47,539 nt of DNA from Helicobacter sp. MIT 05-5293 (lineage in GTDB: Bacteria > Campylobacterota > Campylobacteria > Campylobacterales > Helicobacteraceae): the NCBI RefSeq assembly GCF_000765665.2, contig NZ_JROZ02000006.1:1-47539 (forward strand), in the 5' to 3' direction. Numbering within the stretch: the first letter of the stretch is position 1; each line of letters opens with the position of its first letter. Below the pieces are notes generated by a model that was given only the letters and a program-made list of their open reading frames with translations, was not told the origin of the DNA and searched no databases. This document shows, piece after piece, positions 1 through 4,165 of this stretch. The position numbers and the translations under genes are program-made.

Positions 1-95
1 TCAATGCGCTTACGCAAGGCATCGACATAAAACACAAGCCCGACTATCACTAGCACTTCGGCGATTTCCGCTACATATCCGATAATTTCACTCAT
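1..95 (-). CDS. Membrane micro-protein, 39-residue type (3' end beyond window)
   Basis: The first 31 codons of a small gene are visible and match the complete copy at 1582-1701 in every residue. The peptide starts MSEIIGYVAEIAEVLVIVGL, one hydrophobic helix, followed by a basic/acidic helical tail. The start is fixed by AGGAG just upstream (minus strand). It is the second gene of a two-peptide unit whose first peptide lies at 161-238. The 1-260 region is a diverged direct copy of 1607-1870, so the window opens inside an array of such cassettes. Function is unknown; membrane location is inferred from hydrophobicity. Confidence 0.7.
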   Translation of the reverse strand, partial: MSEIIGYVAEIAEVLVIVGLVFYVDALRKRI

Positions 96-125
96 TTTTT
101 ACTCCTTTTATGGTAGAATAGCAAC

Positions 126-155
126 AGATGAAAACGATAGGGGGCTTATCGCCCC
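126..155 (-). promoter_or_regulatory. Hairpin plus anti-start segment of the 25-aa peptide mRNA
   Basis: Downstream of the 25-aa peptide, the minus-strand transcript folds a GGGGC/GCCCC hairpin (141-145 with 151-155). It then carries GTTTTCATCT (plus 126-135 is AGATGAAAAC). That segment is perfectly complementary to the start-codon region of the same mRNA (231-240). The pairing would hide the AUG in full-length transcripts, as in 5'-3' long-distance pairing of type I toxin mRNAs. Seen directly: the complementarity. Inferred: its role. Confidence 0.6.
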
Positions 156-160
156 TTATC

Positions 161-238
161 CTAAGCTATCCACTGGATTATCTTAGAGATGATATAGATT
201 AAAGTCGCCACTTTAACCATAATATCTAAAGTTTTCAT
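161..238 (-). CDS. 25-aa membrane micro-peptide, toxin-like
   Basis: An AAGGAG site lies 9 nt before the ATG. The peptide begins MKTLDIMVKVATLIYIISKI and is a single amphipathic hydrophobic helix ending in an aromatic tip (QWIA). Close relatives lie at 1767-1847 (26 aa) and, more distantly, 907-987 (26 aa, MKWLDLIIKL). It is transcribed divergently from the HTH gene at 418 from a promoter with an operator just downstream of the start point. The size and membrane character fit small type I toxins such as the AapA peptides of Helicobacter pylori, but there is no sequence match I can claim. It could also be a phage superinfection-exclusion peptide. Confidence 0.7.
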   Translation of the reverse strand: MKTLDIMVKVATLIYIISKIIQWIA

Positions 239-417
239 CTTGCTTTGCTCCTTTCTTTGGATTTGTTTTTACCTTTTAAGTAAAAACATACCATAATTAT
301 ATACTTTTTTGATGATATTGTCAAGAGTGATATTACTTTTTTAATATATTTTTTACATTTCTATTTACTCTTTAAGTAATTTTTGGTAAAATGTTTTATA
401 AACCAAAGGAGTAAAAA
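239..417. promoter_or_regulatory. Divergent promoter with two 15-bp operators, cassette 1
   Basis: The leftward -10 box is TATAAT (minus, 296-301). A palindrome TTACCTTTTAAGTAA (269-283) sits about 6 bp beyond the expected start point. The rightward -10 is the extended TGGTAAAAT (384-392), and TTACTCTTTAAGTAA (365-379) lies just upstream of it. Both palindromes have the form TTACY-N5-AGTAA. They probably bind the HTH protein encoded at 418-681, repressing both directions. No binding data exist; this is inferred from position and symmetry. Confidence 0.65.
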
Positions 418-681
418 ATGAATAAAAAAGATTTTGATGCCAAGCTCAAGAGTCTCGGCATTTCACGGCAAGATTTTTGTAATATGACAGGGTTAGCCTA
501 TAGTTCTGTGGCAAATTGGAAAGATGAGAGCAAACCTATCCCTATTTGGGTGGATAGTTGGCTTGAGAACTACAAACTCGCGCAAAAATACAAAGTCATT
601 GAGGAGCTCGTGATTGACAAACTTAGCCAAGATTTTAATGCAATGACCAAAAAGGCAATTGCCGATAGGAATAAAAAATAG
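418..681 (+). CDS. HTH DNA-binding regulator, cassette 1
   Basis: 87 residues with an N-terminal helix-turn-helix of the Cro/C1 or XRE type. The region around 5-35 reads DFDAKLKSLGISRQDFCNMT followed by GLAYSSVANWK, the recognition helix. It shares IPIWVDSWLENYK with the regulator at 1999-2211, so the two are paralogues. The SD AAAGGAG precedes the ATG. Its promoter overlaps an operator-like palindrome, so autoregulation is likely, and it faces the micro-peptide operon at 238. It probably controls the two-peptide unit rather than the whole phage, since each cassette has its own regulator and its own operator sequence. Confidence 0.8.
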   Translation: MNKKDFDAKLKSLGISRQDFCNMTGLAYSSVANWKDESKPIPIWVDSWLENYKLAQKYKVIEELVIDKLSQDFNAMTKKAIADRNKK

Positions 682-709
682 ACACACCTCAAATCTCAAA
701 AGCCATTTT

Positions 710-731
710 GCTAAAGAAGCTACGCTTTAGC
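710..731. terminator. Short bidirectional hairpin between convergent genes
   Basis: GCTAAAG (710-716) pairs with CTTTAGC (725-731) around an 8-nt loop, between the 3' ends of the HTH gene (681) and the 28-aa peptide gene (748). There is no strong U-run on either side, so termination is only a suggestion. Confidence 0.3.
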
Positions 732-747
732 TAACACTTGCGCCCAC

Positions 748-834
748 CTAGTCCTTTTTATCCATTTTAAACACCTTATAGCTTAACGCACAAAGCCACA
801 AAATAATCACACCAAACAATACATTTTCTAGCAT
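748..834 (-). CDS. 28-aa membrane micro-protein, second gene of cassette 2
   Basis: The ATG follows AAAGGAGTAAAA. The peptide starts MLENVLFGVIILWLCALSYK, one transmembrane helix, and ends in a charged tail (KMDKKD). It occupies the same second position in its unit as the 39-aa protein of the other cassettes but does not resemble it in sequence. It lies 72 nt downstream of the 26-aa peptide gene at 907-987, with a GC-rich hairpin and an anti-start segment between them. A TATAAT in that gap could give it its own promoter. Function unknown. Confidence 0.6.
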   Translation of the reverse strand: MLENVLFGVIILWLCALSYKVFKMDKKD

Positions 835-860
835 TTTTACTCCTTTTATGCTAAGATTAT

Positions 861-903
861 AGATACACAAATGCCTATGGATTTAAGGGAGGTTTCCTCC
901 CTT
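861..903 (-). promoter_or_regulatory. Hairpin plus anti-start segment of the 26-aa peptide mRNA, cassette 2
   Basis: A perfect 8-bp hairpin AAGGGAGG/CCTCCCTT (885-892 with 896-903, loop TTT) follows the 26-aa ORF. It is followed by CATTTGTGTATCT in the transcript (plus 861-873). Those 13 nt are perfectly complementary to AGATACACAAATG at the start of the same gene (985-997), covering the AUG and part of the ribosome binding site. The design is that of cassettes 1 and 3, with a different sequence. Confidence 0.65.
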
Positions 904-906
904 TGC

Positions 907-987
907 CTATCCGCTTAGGATTTTAATAATCCAAAGGATAATGGCTACAAGTCGTGATAACTTGATGATTAAATCTAGCCATTTCAT
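907..987 (-). CDS. 26-aa membrane micro-peptide, toxin-like, cassette 2
   Basis: The SD AAAGGAG is followed by ATACACAA and the ATG. The peptide starts MKWLDLIIKLSRLVAIILWI and ends IKILSG: one hydrophobic helix with basic residues. It shares the MKxLDxxIK pattern with the peptides at 161-238 and 1767-1847. The promoter has TATAAT (minus, 1043-1048) abutting the palindrome ACACTAATTAAGTGT. The regulator encoded immediately upstream at 1117-1350 is the likely controller. The start region is complementary to its own 3' segment (861-873). A toxin-like or membrane-acting role is inference. Confidence 0.7.
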   Translation of the reverse strand: MKWLDLIIKLSRLVAIILWIIKILSG

Positions 988-1015
988 TTGTGTATCTCCT
1001 TTCTTGAATTTCAAA

Positions 1016-1062
1016 ACACTTTATTTATGTTTTGATAAGATAATTATACACTAATTAAGTGT
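1016..1062. promoter_or_regulatory. Promoter and operators of cassette 2
   Basis: The minus-strand -10 box TATAAT (1043-1048) is flanked upstream by the palindrome ACACTAATTAAGTGT (1048-1062). A degenerate copy lies downstream (ACACT-N5-TATGT, 1016-1030). A third site, ACACT-TTTAA-AGTGT, lies at 1111-1125. All fit ACACT-N5-AGTGT, which differs from the TTACY-N5-AGTAA sites of cassette 1. Confidence 0.6.
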
Positions 1063-1106
1063 TAAAGTCAATAGTTATTATATATTATTTATGTTTTTAG
1101 TAGAAT

Positions 1107-1129
1107 AAAAACACTTTTAAAGTGTTTTT
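1107..1129. terminator. Perfect 23-bp palindrome over the HTH stop codon
   Basis: Five A, then ACTT-type arms, then five T form a perfect inverted repeat that contains the stop codon of the HTH gene (1117-1119). In either direction it gives a weak hairpin followed by a U-run. It also contains ACACT-N5-AGTGT, so it may double as an operator of cassette 2. Confidence 0.45.
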
Positions 1130-1350
1130 GCAAGAATTTTTTTAAGAGTTCTGAAATCTTCTAGCTCTTCTTTAAGTTTCAAATTCTCAAGATATAAAGC
1201 AATAGCAAAGCTAAGTGGTTCGCTTATTTTATCTTGTCTTGCTGCGTTATTGAGCGCACTCTCGCTATATCCGATGCACGACCCAAGCTCACGATAAGTC
1301 AATCCTAGCTCTTTGCAAGTCTTTTTAATGAGATTCTCACTATCTTTCAT
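1117..1350 (-). CDS. HTH DNA-binding regulator, cassette 2
   Basis: About 77 residues. The start chosen is the third in-frame ATG (MKDSENLIKK), because AAGGAT lies 8 nt upstream of it. An earlier ATG at 1371 coincides with the expected transcription start of a TATAAT box (minus, 1370-1375). The HTH is around LTYRELGSCIGYSESALNNA, followed by a leucine-rich helix that may dimerise (YLENLKLKEELEDFRTLKK). The gene lies upstream of the 26/28-aa peptide unit and downstream of the 44-aa gene. The ACACT-N5-AGTGT sites on both sides of it are its probable targets. Confidence 0.75.
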   Translation of the reverse strand: MKDSENLIKKTCKELGLTYRELGSCIGYSESALNNAARQDKISEPLSFAIALYLENLKLKEELEDFRTLKKILAKTL

Positions 1351-1435
1351 TATCATATCCTTTTGTGTCATTATATCGCAAAAGCCCTAACTTTTAATTT
1401 TATCCTTTAGATTCTTTACTTCTTTTTCAAGCCGA

Positions 1436-1570
1436 TTAAACCTTTGCACTCAATGCACAATGGGAAAGCAAAAGATGAAAAAAGGGGCTTAAAAAACCCC
1501 TTAAGCTAATAATTGCAGTTATCAAGCAGATTAAAGCAGTGATTAACTCGAGCACATCACTAGCGTTCAT
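1436..1570 (-). CDS. 44-aa membrane micro-protein with hairpin inside the ORF
   Basis: The SD AAAGGAG and spacer CAAAAG precede the ATG. The first 22 residues (starting MNASDVLELITALICLITAI) form a hydrophobic helix like the other micro-peptides. The frame then runs through a GC hairpin with a T6 tract and through an anti-start segment, and stops at 1436. In the sister units the stop codon comes before the hairpin. So this copy has either lost its stop, or the terminator yields mRNAs without a stop codon. It lies 11 nt after the 39-aa gene. Function unknown. Confidence 0.5.
   Translation of the reverse strand: MNASDVLELITALICLITAIISLRGFLSPFFHLLLSHCALSAKV
1467..1502 (-). terminator. Terminator hairpin plus anti-start segment, 44-aa gene
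   Basis: In the transcript AAGGGG pairs with CCCCTT, followed by a T6 tract (region 1478-1502). CATCTTTTGCT then follows (plus 1467-1477), perfectly complementary over 11 nt to AGCAAAAGATG at the start of the same gene (1568-1578). Termination at the T-run would remove the anti-start segment; read-through would keep it. Confidence 0.6.
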
Positions 1571-1581
1571 CTTTTGCTCCT

Positions 1582-1701
1582 TTAATCCTCCTTAGATTCT
1601 AACTTTTCAATGCGCTTACGCAAGGCATCGACATAAAACACAAGCCCGACTATCACCAGCACTTCGGCGATTTCCGCTACATATCCGATAATTTCACTCA
1701 T
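1582..1701 (-). CDS. 39-aa membrane micro-protein (complete copy)
   Basis: 39 residues starting MSEIIGYVAEIAEVLVIVGL: one hydrophobic helix, then a charged helical tail ending EKLESKED. The ATG is preceded by AGGAGTAAAA. It is nearly identical to the partial gene at 1-95. A 21-nt remnant of its 3' end also survives at 2231-2251. It is the second gene of cassette 3, downstream of the 26-aa peptide. A small inner-membrane protein is likely, with role unknown. It could be an antitoxin-like or immunity partner of the first peptide. Confidence 0.7.
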   Translation of the reverse strand: MSEIIGYVAEIAEVLVIVGLVFYVDALRKRIEKLESKED

Positions 1702-1730
1702 TTTTACTCCTTTTATGGTAGAATAGCAAC

Positions 1731-1761
1731 AGATGAAAACGATAGCGGGGCTTATCGCCCC
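1731..1761 (-). promoter_or_regulatory. Hairpin plus anti-start segment, cassette 3
   Basis: GGGGC (1747-1751) pairs with GCCCC (1757-1761). The following transcript segment (plus 1731-1740, AGATGAAAAC) is complementary over 10 nt to the start region of the 26-aa gene (1840-1849). It is the same design as at 126-155. Confidence 0.6.
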
Positions 1762-1766
1762 TTACT

Positions 1767-1847
1767 CTAAGGTATCCAAGTGTGGATTATCTTAGAGATG
1801 ATGTAGATTAAAAATGCGAGTTTAATCATAATATCTAAAGTTTTCAT
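1767..1847 (-). CDS. 26-aa membrane micro-peptide, toxin-like, cassette 3
   Basis: It starts MKTLDIMIKLAFLIYIISKI and ends IHTWIP. It differs from the cassette 1 peptide mainly in the middle and C-terminus. The SD AGGAG lies upstream with the spacer CAAAGCAAG. It is divergent from the HTH gene at 1999. The 5' end, hairpin and anti-start segment are conserved with cassette 1, although the coding sequence and operators have diverged. That suggests the RNA architecture is under selection. Confidence 0.7.
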   Translation of the reverse strand: MKTLDIMIKLAFLIYIISKIIHTWIP

Positions 1848-1998
1848 CTTGCTTTGCTCCTTTCTTTTGGATTTAAATTAACTATTTTAGTTAATTTATG
1901 ATATAATTATATATTATTTTAATCATTTTGTCAAGGCTTTTATAATTATTTTAGTTATATTTTGTTATATTTATAACTATAATAGTTAAAGGAATTTA
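1848..1998. promoter_or_regulatory. Divergent promoter with two palindromic operators, cassette 3
   Basis: The leftward -10 is TATAAT (minus, 1906-1911), with TTAACTATTTTAGTTAA (1878-1894) about 12 bp downstream. This is the same geometry as cassette 1. The rightward TATAAT (1978-1983) is embedded in TAACTATAATAGTTA (1974-1988), just before the ATG at 1999, so the rightward mRNA leader would be very short. The operator form is TAACT-N5-AGTTA. Confidence 0.65.
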
Positions 1999-2211
1999 AT
2001 GAAAAACACAGAATTTGAGCAAAAACTAGAGTCATTAGGGCTTTCTAAAAAGGAATTTACTGCTATTGTGGGAATGCCTTATCAAACGCTAATGAATTGG
2101 AAACAAAAGGGAGAAACACCTATTTGGGTGGATTCGTGGCTTGAGAACTATAAAAAAGCACAAAATCTTGATGCGCTCCTTGCTTTGATTGATAAATGCA
2201 AAGAGCATTAA
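1999..2211 (+). CDS. HTH DNA-binding regulator, cassette 3
   Basis: 70 residues. The HTH spans about residues 12-37 (LGLSKKEFTAIVGMPYQTLM then NWK), followed by TPIWVDSWLENYKKAQ, shared with the cassette 1 regulator. AAAGGA lies 5-10 nt before the ATG. It is probably an autorepressor that also represses the divergent micro-peptide operon through the TAACT-N5-AGTTA sites. It is shorter than its 87-residue paralogue and lacks the basic C-terminal tail. Confidence 0.8.
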   Translation: MKNTEFEQKLESLGLSKKEFTAIVGMPYQTLMNWKQKGETPIWVDSWLENYKKAQNLDALLALIDKCKEH

Positions 2212-2223
2212 TTTACTCTTTGC
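2198..2223 (+). terminator. Hairpin at the end of the cassette 3 HTH gene
   Basis: GCAAAGAG (2198-2205) pairs with CTCTTTGC (2216-2223) and overlaps the stop codon. The U-run is missing, so this is a weak terminator at best. Confidence 0.35.
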
Positions 2224-2230
2224 AAATTCA

Positions 2231-2251
2231 TTAATCCTCCCTAGATTCTAA
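2231..2251 (-). pseudogene. Remnant 3' end of a 39-aa micro-protein gene
   Basis: About 21 nt match the 3' end of the 39-aa gene (around 1582-1602) with one or two changes. They encode the tail LESRED and a stop. Upstream the sequence turns into the composite repeat, so the rest of the gene has been lost or replaced. It marks a former cassette boundary. Confidence 0.45.
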
Positions 2252-2276
2252 ATCTTGGGCGGTTTCTTGTGTTTTT

Positions 2277-2456
2277 CGCGTTGGCTTTTTGCGACTTTTA
2301 AGAGAGTTTGCTTTTCGCACTTCGTCATTACCGCTTAGGTAACTCCTCGCGCTCAAAGCTTCACAACTCTTAAAATCCCTCAAAAAATCCCTCCGCGTGA
2401 TTCTTTGGATTTTTCTTTAAACTTTTCAAAAATCTTTACATTCCAAAAAAACGCTT
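2277..2456. repeat. Composite intergenic repeat, copy 1
   Basis: It contains the modules seen at 3802-3986, 17262-17429 and 22258-22394. From the left: CGCGTTGGCTTTTTGCGAC, GCGCTCAAAGCTTCACAACT, CCCTCCGCGTGATTC and CATTCC plus an A-run. No gene is supported in it. It leads into hairpin element 2457-2585. Confidence 0.8.
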
Positions 2457-2585
2457 AGCATTCTAAGATTCGCGGTATTGCTTGGGCGGTTTTAAGTATT
2501 TTTTAGGGGTGAGCTAGACTAAGGGTCTGCGATATTCCCCTAAAAAATACTTAATCCACGCAATGATTACCCAAAGCTGAATGCT
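2457..2585 (-). terminator. Stop-codon hairpin element, class A
   Basis: The ends AGCATTC/GAATGCT pair. Inside, an 18-bp perfect stem TTAAGTATTTTTTAGGGG pairs with its complement, and the tip AGAC/GTCT also pairs. On the minus strand it follows the small-terminase stop codon, overlapping it by one base, and is followed by AAGCG and a T-run. It therefore could act as a terminator. Confidence 0.75.
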
Positions 2586-3169
2586 TATTGCTCTATGATG
2601 GATTTTAGCTCGGCAATACTCAAACTCGCCAAATCGTTGGTGTTTTTCTCCTCGCTGTGCGTATTTTTACCATAAATCGTCTGCTGCATATCCATAAAAA
2701 GCCGCGCGGTCTTTTCCGCACACAAAATCAATGTCGGCTCATTTTTAATATCGCCCTGCTCCCTTTGGTAATTGAGCATTCTTAGCATACTATCCTTAGC
2801 GATGATCGCGCTTAAGGCGATGTTTTTTTGGATATAGTTGAGATTCATTGCCTTGAGCAGCACTTCATCGGTGCTTGTCTCTAGGAGGTTATTTTCTACA
2901 AGTTTATCAAGGCTTAGCTCCCCCAAATTCGCCCTGATTTCATTTTTTATCTTTGCTTGGGCGATGTCAATCACCTTATTTGCATTATCCTTAAAAACCG
3001 CTTGTTGCGTGATATGGATATTTTTTATCGCCCCTCCCCGCTCCCATTTTTCGGTCTTTATCCAGTGCATAAGCGTCCGATAAGAGATATTAAAATGCGC
3101 CGCGGTGTCTTTGGGGCTCATATCGTGCGTGAGGTAAAATCCTTTGATTTCATTCTTATTTGCAATCAT
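2585..3169 (-). CDS. Terminase small subunit (putative)
   Basis: 194 residues. An N-terminal HTH (about residues 8-42: EIKGFYLTHDMSPKDTAAHF, then NISYRTLMHWIKTEKWERG) is typical of small terminase subunits that recognise the packaging site. A long helical middle probably makes the oligomer. The C-terminus (LASLSIAELKSIIEQ) could dock to the large subunit. It overlaps the 138-aa gene upstream by 14 nt, so translation is probably coupled. The large subunit lies two blocks upstream (6683-8251) rather than adjacent, because a 584-aa gene and repeats lie between. Assignment rests on the HTH, size and neighbourhood. Confidence 0.65.
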   Translation of the reverse strand: MIANKNEIKGFYLTHDMSPKDTAAHFNISYRTLMHWIKTEKWERGGAIKNIHITQQAVFKDNANKVIDIAQAKIKNEIRANLGELSLDKLVENNLLETSTDEVLLKAMNLNYIQKNIALSAIIAKDSMLRMLNYQREQGDIKNEPTLILCAEKTARLFMDMQQTIYGKNTHSEEKNTNDLASLSIAELKSIIEQ

Positions 3170-3572
3170 CGTGCCTTTCTCCCAAAAGCTCTGCCATTTT
3201 CTTCATAAAATAAGGGGGGCAAAGGGTAAAATCCCTACTCGTATTAAGCTCATAAAGCTCTACAAACGCTTCTATAAGCTCCCTTTGAGGATAAGGGATA
3301 CCCTTGAAACTCTTTTGCTGTAAGTAACGATCTAAATCTTTCACGCATAAAGCCTTAAAGTCATATTTCTTAAGGCACGATTCTATAGGGGCTACCCCCT
3401 CCCCCTCGTAGATAAAAAGCTCTTGTTTGTTCTCAAGGAGTGCCCTTATCCTTGGCGTAAAGGTAGGCAAATGGGTGCTTATATCAGGCTCTAGCGCAAT
3501 GATGCTTTCTATCTTGTCATAGCGATTTTTAAAAAATATCTTTGTAGGCTTTGTGCTTAGGACTTCTCGCAT
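3156..3572 (-). CDS. Unknown 138-aa protein
   Basis: I do not recognise the family. It is a soluble, mixed-charge protein with no membrane segment; the C-terminal part contains CPPYFMKKMAELLGERHDD. Its start codon overlaps the stop of the 51-aa gene (TAATG), and its end overlaps the small terminase. The three genes therefore form a tight translationally coupled operon. It is probably a late or packaging-associated accessory protein. Confidence 0.7.
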   Translation of the reverse strand: MREVLSTKPTKIFFKNRYDKIESIIALEPDISTHLPTFTPRIRALLENKQELFIYEGEGVAPIESCLKKYDFKALCVKDLDRYLQQKSFKGIPYPQRELIEAFVELYELNTSRDFTLCPPYFMKKMAELLGERHDDCK

Positions 3573-3727
3573 TATTTTTTCTCAAAAGGTGTTTTGTAGT
3601 TGTCTTTATCTTTTATCTTAGTTTGTGCTTTGCGCCCTTTGTCATTATCATTAAAAATCGCATTCCATATTTTTGCCCCATCAGTGCCGTTTTTGAAGCC
3701 ATCTGCCATTTGTTGCTTTTTGCTCAC
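3572..3727 (-). CDS. 51-aa basic protein, GTG start
   Basis: This small gene starts with GTG after AAAGGAGTAAAAAG and runs to a TAATG overlap with the next gene. It is rich in Lys/Asp/Asn (for example KIWNAIFNDNDKGRKAQTKI) and resembles short lysine-rich phage proteins of unknown function. It is the first gene of the small-terminase operon. The AT-rich stretch upstream (3740-3800) holds the operon promoter and an AAAGGGTTAAAA motif. Confidence 0.6.
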   Translation of the reverse strand: MSKKQQMADGFKNGTDGAKIWNAIFNDNDKGRKAQTKIKDKDNYKTPFEKK

Positions 3728-3739
3728 CTTTTTACTCCT

Positions 3740-3800
3740 TTTGCGTAACTTTATATTAATAAATATATTAAAAAGTGTGTTATTTTTAAAGGGTTAAAAA
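3740..3800 (-). promoter_or_regulatory. Probable promoter of the small-terminase operon
   Basis: On the minus strand, TTTTTAACCCTTT (3788-3800) is followed by an AT-rich track and TATAAA about 20 nt before the SD. The AACCCTTT motif recurs near other transcription starts in this window (17076, 21929, 28873, 32345, 41145). Confidence 0.4.
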
Positions 3801-3801
3801 T

Positions 3802-3986
3802 TTCGCGTTGGCTTTTTTGCGACTTTTTAAGAGAGTTTGCTTTTCGCACTTCGTCATTACCGCTTAGGTAACTCCTCGCGCTCAAAGCTTCACAACTCTT
3901 AAAATTCATCAAAAAATCCCTCCGCGTGATTCTTTGGATTTTTCTTTAAACTTTTCAAAAATCTTTACATTCCAAAAAAAACGCTT
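3802..3986. repeat. Composite intergenic repeat, copy 2
   Basis: Nearly identical to 2277-2456, including the A-run next to the hairpin element. No gene supported. Confidence 0.8.
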
Positions 3987-4165
3987 AGCATTCTAAGATT
4001 CGCGGTATTGCTAGTGGAGCTTTAGCAAAATTTTAGGGGTGAATAAGGCTAGTGCCTATGAACCCTTAAAATTTTGCTAATCTCTGCTATGGATACCCAA
4101 AGCTGAATTGCTCTAAAACCTAAAAAATACTTAATCCACGCAATGATTACCCAAAGCTGAATGCT
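3987..4165 (-). terminator. Hairpin element class B plus a right-half class A fragment
   Basis: 3987-4112 is a complete class B element: inner stem TTAGCAAAATTTTAGGGGT, tip AGGC/GCCT. 4113-4165 is only the right arm of a class A element. The stop codon of the 584-aa gene (4147-4149) lies inside this fragment, so its last residues AFSFG are encoded by the repeat itself. Confidence 0.75.
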
